Shown: positions 17,483 to 25,609 of the stretch, in pieces
How positions within the stretch are numbered: the stretch's first letter is position 1
Layout of the letters: each line of letters starts with the position of its first letter
Assembly: GCA_003210155.1 (NCBI GenBank)
Contig: QCNC01000013.1
Location: 1 to 38,334, forward strand
Reading direction: 5' to 3'
Length of the DNA: 38,334 nt
Source of the DNA: Prochlorococcus sp. AG-424-E18
GTDB taxonomy: Bacteria > Cyanobacteriota > Cyanobacteriia > PCC-6307 > Cyanobiaceae
Made by a program: the position numbers and the translations under genes
Notes under the pieces: generated by a model
The model's database searches: none
What the model saw: the letters and a program-made list of their open reading frames with translations, nothing else
What the model was told of the DNA's origin: nothing

Positions 17483-18211
17483 ATGGAGACTCATAAAACT
17501 TCGCTAATTATCTTAATTTTGATTTTGATTTTTGCGGTCATTCATAGTGGGGGAGCTGCTTTAAGAATCAAAGCAGAATCTATAATGGGTCCAAGATTAT
17601 GGCGGTTATGTTTTGTTTTTGTAAGTTTGCCATCTGCAATTATCTTGATTAGTTATTTTTTAGCTCATAGATATGACGGAATCAGATTATGGAATTTACA
17701 GGGCAATAATTTAGTTTTTATTGTCGTTTGGTTCTTAACTGCAATAAGTTTTTTATTTTTATATCCCGCTACTTACAATTTGCTAGAAATTCCTTCCGTT
17801 TTAAAACCTAAAGTACGAATCTATGGAACTGGGATAATGCGAGTCACAAGACATCCACAAGCATTTGGTCAGATAATTTGGTGTTTTGCTCATACTTTGT
17901 GGATTGGTACATCATTCACATTAGTAACTTCTATTGGCTTAGTTTTGCATCACCTTTTTGCAATCTGGCATGGCGACAAGAGATTAGCGAATAGATTTGG
18001 AGAAGAATTTGAAAATTTTAAAAAAAATACTTCCATAATCCCTTTCTTGGCGATATTTGAGGGGAGGCAAGAATTTAAGATTAAAGAATTTTTTAGGTTA
18101 TCTCAAGTTGGCATATTAATTGCAATAGGCGTACTATGGTGGTCTCATCAATATATAAATATTGCTGTTAAAACATTTAATTCATCATTTTTGTCTGAAT
18201 TTTTCAATTGA
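17483..18211 (+). CDS. 15-cis-zeta-carotene isomerase (Z-ISO, NnrU family)
   Basis: Heme-dependent membrane isomerase that converts the central 15-cis bond of the PDS product, giving the substrate of zeta-carotene desaturase. The family is often labelled NnrU, but this 242-residue protein closely matches plant Z-ISO as I remember it: HSGGAALR at 21-28, the HRYDGIRLW segment, FLYPATYNLLE, GTGIMRVTRHPQAFGQIIW and GTSFTLVTSIGL, then HHLFAIWHGDKRL and TSIIPFLAI. His21 and His137 are 116 residues apart, the spacing of the reported maize heme ligands. Six or so hydrophobic segments are visible. crtB and pds lie 2-4 kb away. ATG start 17483; ndhF follows after 33 bases. Confidence 0.85.
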   Translation: METHKTSLIILILILIFAVIHSGGAALRIKAESIMGPRLWRLCFVFVSLPSAIILISYFLAHRYDGIRLWNLQGNNLVFIVVWFLTAISFLFLYPATYNLLEIPSVLKPKVRIYGTGIMRVTRHPQAFGQIIWCFAHTLWIGTSFTLVTSIGLVLHHLFAIWHGDKRLANRFGEEFENFKKNTSIIPFLAIFEGRQEFKIKEFFRLSQVGILIAIGVLWWSHQYINIAVKTFNSSFLSEFFN

Positions 18212-18244
18212 CAGTTTAAAATCAAAATATAAGTTTTTTAAAAA

Positions 18245-20266
18245 ATGCCACAAGCTTCAGAAATTGCCTGGTTAATTCCTGTTTTCCCACTTATTGGAGC
18301 AGTGCTTTCTGGCTTAGGACTAATAAGCATTAATAAGAAAATTAATAATTCAAGAGAAGTTGTTTCTGTGGGGCTGATTTCTTTCGTTGGGATTTCTGCG
18401 ATAATTAGTTATAAAGCTTTAATTGAACAAATAAATGGTTATCAATCAGTAGAAAAATTATTTGTTTGGGCCAATGCAGGGGATTTCACAATTCCAATGG
18501 GATTTGTTCTTGATCCTTTGGGAAGTGTGATGCTTGCGTTAGTAACTACAATTACTTTGCTAGTAATGATCTACTCTCATGGTTACATGGCGCATGATAA
18601 AGGATATGTCAGATTTTTTACATATTTAGCATTATTTAGTAGTTCAATGATGGGATTAATAGTTAGTCCTAATTTATTAGAAATTTATGTTTTTTGGGAA
18701 TTAGTTGGGATGTGTTCTTATTTATTAGTTGGTTTTTGGTATGACAGGGATGGCGCTGCACACGCAGCACAAAAAGCATTTGTTGTTAATAGAGTGGGAG
18801 ATTTTGGATTATTACTAGGAATTCTTGGCCTATTTTGGGCAACAAATAGTTTTGATTTTAATGAAATAGCTACTGGAATTTCTCAATCGATATCTGACCA
18901 TTCGATACCCATTTGGGCTGCTTTATTACTTTGTTTTTTAGTTTTTCTAGGGCCAATGGCTAAATCCGCTCAGTTTCCTCTTCATGTGTGGTTACCTGAT
19001 GCAATGGAAGGTCCTACACCAATTTCTGCACTTATCCATGCTGCAACAATGGTTGCAGCAGGAATCTTTCTTGTAGCAAGACTTCAACCTTTGTATTCAA
19101 TATTCCCCTCTATTCAGTTCATTATTGCTTTAGTTGGTACCATTACTTGTTTTTTAGGAGCCTCTATAGCTTTGACCCAAATGGATTTAAAAAAAGGTTT
19201 AGCATATAGCACAGTTTCCCAGCTTGGGTATATGATGCTCGCAATGGGTTGTGGTGCACCAGTTGCAGGAATTTTTCATTTAGTAACTCATGCTTGCTTT
19301 AAAGCAATGTTATTTTTGGGATCTGGTTCAGTAATACATGCTATGGAAGAAGTAGTTGGCCATCAGCCTGTATTAGCTCAAGATATGAGATTGATGGGCG
19401 GTTTAAGAAAAAAAATGCCATATACATCAACAACATTTTTAATAGGTTGTGTAGCAATTAGTGGAATTCCCCCATTGGCAGGATTTTGGAGTAAAGATGA
19501 GATACTCGGAAATGCTTTTATATCATTTCCAGCTTTTTGGTTTGTAGGACTTCTAACAGCAGGTATGACTGCTTTTTACATGTTTAGGCTTTATTTCTTG
19601 ACCTTTGAAGGAGATTTCAGAGGTGAGAATAAAGAATTGCAAAAACAGCTTCTAATAGCCTCCAAAACAAGCCTAGATGATGAAAATGAAGAAGAGCATG
19701 AAGAACATGGCTCTATTCATGAGTCACCCTGGTCAATGACATTTCCCTTGGTATTTCTAGCTGTACCATCTGTAATAATCGGTTTTATGGGACTTCCATG
19801 GGATAGTAAAATTGCAAATTTACTAGATCCTGAAGAAGCAGAGACTGCTGCAAAAGCCTTCGAATTAAAAGAATTTTTGCCTTTAGCACTTGCTTCAATA
19901 CTTATTGCATCAGCCGGAATCATTATTGCTTATCAGGCATATTTTGTGAAAAAAATTAATTTATCAGTTTTATTTGCCGAAAAGTTTCCTAGCATAAACC
20001 GATTTTTATCCAATAAATGGTATCTAGATGATATTAATGAAAAACTTTTTGTTAAAGGTAGTAGAAAACTTGCTAAAGAAGTTTTAGAGGTTGATTCTAA
20101 GGTTGTTGATGGCGTTGTAAATCTTACTGGACTTGTAACTTTAGGTAGTGGTGAAGGTTTAAAATATTTTGAGACTGGTAGGGCTCAATTTTATGCGCTT
20201 ATTGTTTTTGGAGGTGTTATTTTACTAGTTGCTATATTTGGTTTCCAATCTCCTCAAGTTTCTTAA
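18245..20266 (+). CDS. ndhF: NDH-1 subunit 5 (NdhF)
   Basis: Large antiporter-like membrane subunit of NDH-1, involved in proton pumping and cyclic or respiratory electron flow. The 673-residue protein has about 15-16 hydrophobic helices, with the NuoL/NdhF signatures WELVGMCSYLLVGFWY, QKAFVVNRVGDFG, KSAQFPLHVWLPDAMEGPTP and STVSQLGYMM. Around 476-496 there is a very acidic, His-containing loop (EEEHEEHG core). The C-terminal lateral-helix region is present. It is followed 121 bases later by ndhD; ndhF with ndhD is the NDH-1L arrangement for respiration and cyclic flow rather than a CO2-uptake pair, because no cupA/cupB gene follows. Confidence 0.96.
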   Translation: MPQASEIAWLIPVFPLIGAVLSGLGLISINKKINNSREVVSVGLISFVGISAIISYKALIEQINGYQSVEKLFVWANAGDFTIPMGFVLDPLGSVMLALVTTITLLVMIYSHGYMAHDKGYVRFFTYLALFSSSMMGLIVSPNLLEIYVFWELVGMCSYLLVGFWYDRDGAAHAAQKAFVVNRVGDFGLLLGILGLFWATNSFDFNEIATGISQSISDHSIPIWAALLLCFLVFLGPMAKSAQFPLHVWLPDAMEGPTPISALIHAATMVAAGIFLVARLQPLYSIFPSIQFIIALVGTITCFLGASIALTQMDLKKGLAYSTVSQLGYMMLAMGCGAPVAGIFHLVTHACFKAMLFLGSGSVIHAMEEVVGHQPVLAQDMRLMGGLRKKMPYTSTTFLIGCVAISGIPPLAGFWSKDEILGNAFISFPAFWFVGLLTAGMTAFYMFRLYFLTFEGDFRGENKELQKQLLIASKTSLDDENEEEHEEHGSIHESPWSMTFPLVFLAVPSVIIGFMGLPWDSKIANLLDPEEAETAAKAFELKEFLPLALASILIASAGIIIAYQAYFVKKINLSVLFAEKFPSINRFLSNKWYLDDINEKLFVKGSRKLAKEVLEVDSKVVDGVVNLTGLVTLGSGEGLKYFETGRAQFYALIVFGGVILLVAIFGFQSPQVS

Positions 20267-20387
20267 TTACAATTGTGTGTCTTCACTGTCTATTGGGGTG
20301 AAAAAATACAGAAAATTTCTAGACTTTATTTAAGATAAATTTCTTATTAAATTGAGTACTTATTTTTATACACATTTTGCGACACAA

Positions 20388-21992
20388 ATGTTGGGAACTT
20401 TGGGAGCTGGATTATCTAATTTTCCTTGGTTATCTGCTTCAATTTTATTCCCAATTGGTAGTGCATTTGTGATACCTTTTTTCCCAGATAAAGGGGATGG
20501 TAAAGAGGTGAGATGGTTTGCATTGTCTATTGCATTAATTACTTTTTTAATAACTGTAGGTTCATACATAAATGGCTTTGATATTAGTAATGAGAATGTT
20601 CAACTTAAAGAAAATATTAGTTGGCTCCCTGATCTAGGTCTTACTTGGTCTGTTGGCGCTGACGGCATGTCTATGCCTTTAATATTATTGACTAGTTTTA
20701 TAACTGCTTTAGCAGTTCTTGCTGCATGGCCAGTCAAGTTCAAACCAAAGTTATTTTTCTTTTTGATATTGGTTATGGATGGTGGGCAAATCGCTGTGTT
20801 TGCCGTACAAGATATGCTTTTATTTTTTCTAACTTGGGAACTTGAGTTAATTCCCGTTTATTTATTACTGGCTATATGGGGTGGCAAAAATCGACAATAT
20901 GCAGCAACAAAATTCATTATTTATACAGCTGGCAGTTCTATCTTCATTCTTATTGCAGCGTTAGCAATGGGTTTCTATGGAACAGAAATTCCTAACTTTG
21001 AGTTTTCTCACTTGGCAGCTCAAGATTTTAGTCAAAAATTCCAAATATTATGTTATGTAGGGCTTTTAATTGCATTTGGTGTGAAACTTCCAATAGTACC
21101 TCTGCATACTTGGCTTCCGGATGCTCATGGAGAGGCTACAGCTCCAGTTCATATGCTTCTAGCAGGAATTTTATTAAAGATGGGAGGATATGCTCTTTTA
21201 AGATTTAATGCACAATTATTACCCGTTGCTCATGCTCAATTTGCCCCATTATTAATAGTTCTTGGGGTAGTCAATATAATTTATGCTGCGTTAACTTCTT
21301 TTGCTCAAAGGAATCTTAAAAGAAAAATTGCATACAGTTCGATAAGTCATATGGGTTTCGTTCTTATTGGAATAGGGAGTTTTAGTAGCCTTGGAACAAG
21401 CGGAGCTATGCTGCAAATGGTTAGTCATGGATTAATCGGTGCAAGTTTATTTTTCCTTGTTGGTGCTACCTATGACAGAACAAAGACTCTTAAACTTGAT
21501 GAAATGAGTGGTGTAGGACAAAAAATGAGAATCATGTTTGCCCTATGGACTGCTTGCTCCCTGGCTTCCCTGGCTTTACCTGGTATGAGCGGATTTGTTT
21601 CCGAATTGATGGTATTTACAGGATTTGTTACTGATGAAGTGTATACACTACCGTTTAGGGTAGTGATGGCTTCTTTAGCAGCTATCGGTGTAATACTTAC
21701 TCCTATTTATTTACTTTCAATGTTAAGAGAAATTTTCTTTGGTAAAGAAAATCCTAAATTAATCGAAGAACGAAAACTTATAGATGCAGAGCCAAGGGAA
21801 ATTTATATTATTGCCTGTTTACTTTTACCGATTATTGGAATAGGTTTGTACCCAAGATTAATTACTGAAAGTTACATTGCATCTATCAATAATTTGGTCG
21901 ATCGAGATTTAATTGCAGTTAAAAGTGCTGTGAAAACAAATATTTTTTCAGGAACTAAAACAAATGACATCCTAAAAGCTCCAACAATATAA
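20388..21992 (+). CDS. ndhD: NDH-1 subunit 4 (NdhD)
   Basis: Antiporter-like membrane subunit of NDH-1. Signatures of the NuoM/NdhD family are clear: [25 protein letters not shown] segment, [21 protein letters not shown], the [19 protein letters not shown] loop, [18 protein letters not shown] and [11 protein letters not shown] choose ATG 20388, giving 534 residues, because [13 protein letters not shown] then aligns with the start of chloroplast NdhD. A TTG at 20352 would add 12 residues and is the only reason to prefer a 546-residue form; neither start has a strong ribosome-binding site. The gene forms a pair with ndhF and is followed by a hairpin-rich gap. Confidence 0.95.
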   Translation: MLGTLGAGLSNFPWLSASILFPIGSAFVIPFFPDKGDGKEVRWFALSIALITFLITVGSYINGFDISNENVQLKENISWLPDLGLTWSVGADGMSMPLILLTSFITALAVLAAWPVKFKPKLFFFLILVMDGGQIAVFAVQDMLLFFLTWELELIPVYLLLAIWGGKNRQYAATKFIIYTAGSSIFILIAALAMGFYGTEIPNFEFSHLAAQDFSQKFQILCYVGLLIAFGVKLPIVPLHTWLPDAHGEATAPVHMLLAGILLKMGGYALLRFNAQLLPVAHAQFAPLLIVLGVVNIIYAALTSFAQRNLKRKIAYSSISHMGFVLIGIGSFSSLGTSGAMLQMVSHGLIGASLFFLVGATYDRTKTLKLDEMSGVGQKMRIMFALWTACSLASLALPGMSGFVSELMVFTGFVTDEVYTLPFRVVMASLAAIGVILTPIYLLSMLREIFFGKENPKLIEERKLIDAEPREIYIIACLLLPIIGIGLYPRLITESYIASINNLVDRDLIAVKSAVKTNIFSGTKTNDILKAPTI

Positions 21993-22037
21993 TTTTTTAA
22001 ATTAATGCAATATTGTTTGGCATTTAATAAATTAAAA

Positions 22038-22075
22038 GATATCTTGTGAATAGATTTTATCTATTTAAAGATATC
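22038..22075 (+). terminator. Long hairpin after ndhD (terminator or RNA-stability element)
   Basis: Positions 22038-22055 pair with 22059-22075 around a three-base TTT loop: 17 base pairs, including one G-T wobble (48/66) and one bulged G at 22046. The arms begin and end with GATATC, itself a palindrome. This is by far the longest uninterrupted dyad I find in the window. No clear T-tract follows on the plus strand (CTATTTC), so it may stop or protect the ndhF-ndhD transcript, or lie in the scpA leader. Confidence 0.6.
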
Positions 22076-22085
22076 CTATTTCAAT

Positions 22086-22097
22086 CCTATAGATAGG
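22086..22097. repeat. Small dyad ahead of scpA
   Basis: CCTAT-AG-ATAGG is a perfect five-base dyad with a two-base centre, 11 bases downstream of the long ndhD hairpin and 18 bases before the scpA TTG. It may be an operator or chance. It also overlaps the possible upstream extension of the scpA reading frame. Confidence 0.3.
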
Positions 22098-22115
22098 CAA
22101 CAATTAGGCCCTAGA

Positions 22116-22937
22116 TTGTTGATTAAGTTTCTTCAAGACGCCGCAGGTAAAGGTGAGCTTGATCCATGGGATATTGATGTAATAAGTGTGATTGATAGTT
22201 TTTTAGAGCAATACTCACATACTTTTAATCAGTCTTCAAATAGTCAGATCTCATATCAAAAGGATTTAGCTGAGACCAGCGAAGCATTTTTTGCGGCTTC
22301 CGTGCTTGTTAATCTGAAGGCTCAGGTTTTGGAATCTGATGTTTTCAAAGAAAATTCTTCGGATTTTGAAGATGAATTTGATTTGGATGATCAAGATTGG
22401 ATTGATAAAGAATTTGATATTCCAAAATATCCTGAAAAATATCTAAGGAGAAGATCAATTGCACAACCAATTCTTAAACGTACAACAACATTGGGAGAAC
22501 TTGTAAGTCAGTTAGAGTCCATAGCAGAAGTTATAGAAACCCAAGATCTTCTGCTCATGAAGAGAAAGAGAAATAAAAAATATTCTGATAAGGCTTTAAT
22601 TTCTCAAGTAAAGTCATTAGCGCATCGCGAGAAACTTCCAGAAACCACTAAAGCATTAGGTAAATTTATTGAAGGATGGGAAAAAGCATTACAATGGACA
22701 GATTTTGAATATTTAGTAAAAAAATGGCAAACAGTAGTAAAAAATGATTTAGATAAAGATCGTTTGGGAGTTTTTTGGGCTTTGTTATTTTTATCATCTG
22801 AAAACAAAATTGAAATTAAACAAATTCATTCCTTATATGGCCCAATTCAAATTAAAAGAATAATACCTGATGGTGGCCTAGCTCAATTGCCTATAGAAAA
22901 TCTTGAGGTAAGTAATGCCTCTTCCTCAGCTGCTTAG
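22116..22937 (+). CDS. scpA: Segregation and condensation protein A
   Basis: Kleisin subunit that bridges SMC heads with ScpB for chromosome compaction and segregation. The 273-residue protein starts with the ScpA signature LQDAAGKGELDPWDIDVI at about 6-23, has ASVLVNLKAQVLES (the helix preceding the SMC neck contact), an acidic middle (about 82-105), and a C-terminal winged-helix region. There is no ATG: the first usable start is TTG 22116 (or the next codon, also TTG). The frame is open back to 22050 and reads QQLGPRL just before the start, which resembles the residues other ScpA proteins carry there, so the true start could be further upstream on an unusual codon. Confidence 0.82.
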   Translation: MLIKFLQDAAGKGELDPWDIDVISVIDSFLEQYSHTFNQSSNSQISYQKDLAETSEAFFAASVLVNLKAQVLESDVFKENSSDFEDEFDLDDQDWIDKEFDIPKYPEKYLRRRSIAQPILKRTTTLGELVSQLESIAEVIETQDLLLMKRKRNKKYSDKALISQVKSLAHREKLPETTKALGKFIEGWEKALQWTDFEYLVKKWQTVVKNDLDKDRLGVFWALLFLSSENKIEIKQIHSLYGPIQIKRIIPDGGLAQLPIENLEVSNASSSAA

Positions 22938-22956
22938 ACGCTTCATAGTAATAACG

Positions 22957-22962
22957 TATAAT
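22957..22962 (+). promoter_or_regulatory. Candidate -10 for the sugar-nucleotidyltransferase gene
   Basis: A consensus TATAAT lies 22 bases before the ATG at 22985, in the 47-base gap after scpA. The -35 at 17-base spacing (TTAGAC, 22934-22939, overlapping the scpA stop) is a poor match. The position would give a leader of roughly 15 bases. Confidence 0.4.
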
Positions 22963-22984
22963 TTTAAAAAATGGTTTTGAATTT

Positions 22985-24163
22985 ATGAAGGCAATGATAC
23001 TTGCGGCAGGTAAAGGCACACGTGTACAGCCTATTACGCATGTTATTCCGAAACCGATGATTCCGATTTTGCAAAAACCTGTTATGGAGTTTCTCTTGGA
23101 ACTTTTAAGAGAACATAATTTTAAGGAAATAATGGTAAATGTCTCTCATCTGGCTGAAGAAATTGAAAATTATTTTAGGGATGGGCAAAGATTTGGAGTA
23201 GAAATTGCTTATAGTTTTGAGGGAAGAATTGAAGATGGAGAATTAATAGGTGATGCTTTGGGATCCGCAGGAGGATTAAAAAAAATTCAGGATTTTCAAA
23301 ATTTCTTTGATGAAACTTTTGTTGTTTTATGTGGTGATGCTTTAGTTGATTTAGATTTAACTCAAGCAGTTAAAAAACATAAACAGAAAGGTGCTATTGC
23401 GAGCTTAATAACAAAGAAGGTAACCAAAGATCAAGTATCAAGTTACGGTGTCGTAGTTTCTGATGAAAATGGTCGAATAAAGGCTTTTCAGGAAAAGCCA
23501 ACAGTTGATCAAGCTTTAAGTGACTCTATAAATACAGGAATTTATCTTTTCGAACCCGAAATTTTTAATTACATACCTTCAGCAGAGAAATTTGATATAG
23601 GAGCTGATCTTTTCCCTAAACTTGTTGAGATGGATTTACCATTTTTTGCATTACCAATGGATTTTGAGTGGGTAGATATTGGAAAAGTGCCTGATTATTG
23701 GAGTGCTATTAGAAATGTATTGCAAGGTAAGGTAAGACAAGTGCAAATACCAGGAAAGGAAATAAAACCAGGAGTTTTTACCGGTTTGAATGTAGCGGCT
23801 AACTGGGAAAAGGTTAATATTAGCGGGCCTGTTTATATAGGAGGCATGACTAGGATCGAGGATGGAGCAACTATTATTGGCCCTTCCATGATTGGACCAA
23901 GTTGTTGCATTTGCGAGGGCGCAACTATAGATAACTCAATTATTTTTGATTATTCTAAAATTGGTAAAGGTGTAAGACTTATGGATAAGTTAGTGTTTGG
24001 TAAATATTGTGTTGGCAAAAATGGAGATCATTTTGATTTGCAAGATGCATCTTTAGATTGGTTAATAGCAGATTCAAGAAGATCTGATTTGACTGAGCCA
24101 TCGCCTCAGCAGAAAGCCATGGCAGAATTATTAGGTACTGATTTGATTAATATTCCAGACTAA
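22985..24163 (+). CDS. Sugar-nucleotidyltransferase, mannose-1-phosphate guanylyltransferase type
   Basis: Predicted to form an NDP-sugar (probably GDP-mannose) from sugar 1-phosphate and NTP, for cell-surface glycans. The 392-residue protein begins with the nucleotidyltransferase signature LAAGKGTRVQPITHVIPKPM (residues 6-25), followed by CGDALVDLDL (metal aspartate), the FQEKP stretch, NTGIYLFEPE and DFEWVDIGKVPDYW. From about 255 it continues as a left-handed beta-helix with hexapeptide-like repeats (IEDGATIIGPSMIG, ICEGATIDNSIIF). The two-domain layout matches GDP-mannose pyrophosphorylase-like enzymes; a glucose-1-phosphate enzyme cannot be excluded. Its 3' end overlaps metF tail-to-tail by 17 bases. 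Confidence 0.83.
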   Translation: MKAMILAAGKGTRVQPITHVIPKPMIPILQKPVMEFLLELLREHNFKEIMVNVSHLAEEIENYFRDGQRFGVEIAYSFEGRIEDGELIGDALGSAGGLKKIQDFQNFFDETFVVLCGDALVDLDLTQAVKKHKQKGAIASLITKKVTKDQVSSYGVVVSDENGRIKAFQEKPTVDQALSDSINTGIYLFEPEIFNYIPSAEKFDIGADLFPKLVEMDLPFFALPMDFEWVDIGKVPDYWSAIRNVLQGKVRQVQIPGKEIKPGVFTGLNVAANWEKVNISGPVYIGGMTRIEDGATIIGPSMIGPSCCICEGATIDNSIIFDYSKIGKGVRLMDKLVFGKYCVGKNGDHFDLQDASLDWLIADSRRSDLTEPSPQQKAMAELLGTDLINIPD

Positions 24164-25064
24164 GATTAGCTTTTTCAATAATCTCAGGAATTAAATGCTC
24201 TGCTTTTACGGCCATTAGGTGAACACCATTTGCGATATTAATAAAATCATGGGCTTGTTCAGATGCAATTTGAATACCTTCTTGTAATGGGTCTTTAGCA
24301 TCTTTAAGGCGATTTAAGATATTTTCAGGGATGTGTGCGCCTGGAACGTATTTGTTTATAAAGAGAGCGTTTTTGTAAGACTTTAATAGGAATACACCTG
24401 CAATTACTGGAATTTCAAGAGGCTTGCTAATTTTTTCACAAAACTCTATCAAATTTCCTTTTTCCATAACCATTTGAGTTTGTATAAACCCAGCTCCTGC
24501 CTCTTTTTTCTTTCTCAATCTATTTTCTAAACTTCTTTTATTTCTGCAATTTGGATCAGCTGCAGCACCTGCAAAAATAAATGTTTTTTTATCGGAAAGT
24601 TCTCCTAGAGTAGGATCAATTCCTTTATTGAAAGCCTGAATTTGTTGAAGTAATCTAACTGACTCAAACTCATGTACGGCCTTGGCATCTTGTTGATCCC
24701 CAGCTTTTACTGAATCACCAGTAATGCATAAGATGTTTTTAATTCCTAAAGCATTTGCTCCTAGAATGTCTGATTGTAAAGCAATTTTATTACGATCTCT
24801 GCATGAAATTTGCATTACTGGTTCTATCCCATTATCCAGTAATAGTTTGGACATTGCCAAGCTGCACATTTTCATTACAGCTCTGCTTCCATCAGTAATG
24901 TTAACAGCATGTACCTTATCTTTCAAAAGTTGTGCTATCTTAAGAGATCTTATGGGGCTTCCACCTCTTGGCGGCATTAACTCTGCTGTTATTACCTTAG
25001 ATCTTTTTTCTAAAGTCTGCTGAAGTTTTGATTTCAATTGCTTTTGTTTCCTAGTTGGTAACAA
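24147..25064 (-). CDS. metF: Methylenetetrahydrofolate reductase
   Basis: Reduces 5,10-methylene-THF to 5-methyl-THF, the methyl donor for methionine synthesis, with FAD in a TIM barrel. The 305-residue protein has the catalytic-glutamate strand VITAELMPPRGG at about 24-35, VHAVNITDGSRAVMKM, ILCITGDSVKAG, and FIQTQMVMEKGNLIEFC. Length is normal. The start is TTG 25064; in-frame codons upstream up to the TAA contain no ATG or GTG. It is divergent from the pedR-like gene with 49 bases between, and overlaps the sugar-nucleotidyltransferase gene by 17 bases at the 3' ends. Confidence 0.9.
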   Translation of the reverse strand: MLPTRKQKQLKSKLQQTLEKRSKVITAELMPPRGGSPIRSLKIAQLLKDKVHAVNITDGSRAVMKMCSLAMSKLLLDNGIEPVMQISCRDRNKIALQSDILGANALGIKNILCITGDSVKAGDQQDAKAVHEFESVRLLQQIQAFNKGIDPTLGELSDKKTFIFAGAAADPNCRNKRSLENRLRKKKEAGAGFIQTQMVMEKGNLIEFCEKISKPLEIPVIAGVFLLKSYKNALFINKYVPGAHIPENILNRLKDAKDPLQEGIQIASEQAHDFINIANGVHLMAVKAEHLIPEIIEKANLSLEY

Positions 25065-25113
25065 GTCTACTGAGATTGCTAAACTTAATTAATATAAAAA
25101 AGGAACTGTTTAA

Positions 25114-25392
25114 ATGCAAATGGTTGATGAAGAAGTAAACAACATTGATATGATGGGTCTCTCAGCAAGGGAGATGGAAATCATTGATCTCGTAGCTGAT
25201 GGGCTTACAAATCAAGAAATTGCGGTAAAACTAACTATTAGTAAAAGAACTGTTGATAATCATGTGAGTAATATGTTTACAAAAACTGGTTCTAAAAACA
25301 GAGTAGCACTTTTGAATTGGGCAATGGACAACGGAAAGATTTGTAGAGATGGGTTTAATTGTTGTACACTTCCAGACTCTGATCAAGATTAG
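25114..25392 (+). CDS. pedR: Small LuxR-type regulator, PedR-like
   Basis: Single-domain LuxR/NarL-type DNA-binding protein of 92 residues. The helix-turn-helix covers about 16-75 (LSAREMEIIDLVADGLTNQE, then KLTISKRTVDNHVSNMFTKT), with no receiver domain. Size, sequence and the cysteine-containing tail (Cys77, Cys83, Cys84) match PedR of Synechocystis, a regulator that responds to photosynthetic electron transport through thiol redox state. That match is from memory; the redox role here is inferred. ATG 25114 has an AGGA about ten bases upstream, one of the few Shine-Dalgarno-like sites in the window. Its last 38 bases overlap a small gene on the other strand. Confidence 0.78.
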   Translation: MQMVDEEVNNIDMMGLSAREMEIIDLVADGLTNQEIAVKLTISKRTVDNHVSNMFTKTGSKNRVALLNWAMDNGKICRDGFNCCTLPDSDQD

Positions 25393-25543
25393 TATTACCC
25401 TTTACTTTTTTTGTATCATTAGCCAAATCTATTAGACAATAATTTGTAGAACCTAATTCGAAGAGTTCAGCATATGCAATACATGCATCCTTATCTGAAT
25501 CAACAAATCTCAATATTCCTTCTTTGTCGTAAATGCCATACAT
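25355..25543 (-). CDS. Small hypothetical protein (62 aa)
   Basis: I do not recognise a named family. The 62-residue protein begins MYGIYDKEGILRFVDSDKDA and contains CIAYAELFELGSTNYCLIDL, with two cysteines; it looks like a compact alpha/beta domain with no signal peptide or membrane segment. The frame starts at ATG 25543 and most of it lies outside the pedR-like gene, which argues for a real gene rather than an antisense shadow; only the last 12 codons overlap. Same strand as the CYTH gene 66 bases upstream. I half remember similar short proteins in related genomes but cannot verify. Confidence 0.6.
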   Translation of the reverse strand: MYGIYDKEGILRFVDSDKDACIAYAELFELGSTNYCLIDLANDTKKVKGNTNLDQSLEVYNN

Positions 25544-25609
25544 CTGAAGAAAATAAAAATTATTTTGGTTAAATATAAAGAAAATATAAAGGATGCGTGG
25601 CTACTTTGA

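Noticed and set aside
25571..25591. Direct repeat AAATATAAAG twice with 11-base spacing in the CYTH/62-aa gap
   Set aside because: Two AT-only ten-base copies in a very AT-rich gap are expected by chance; no array and no further copies nearby.
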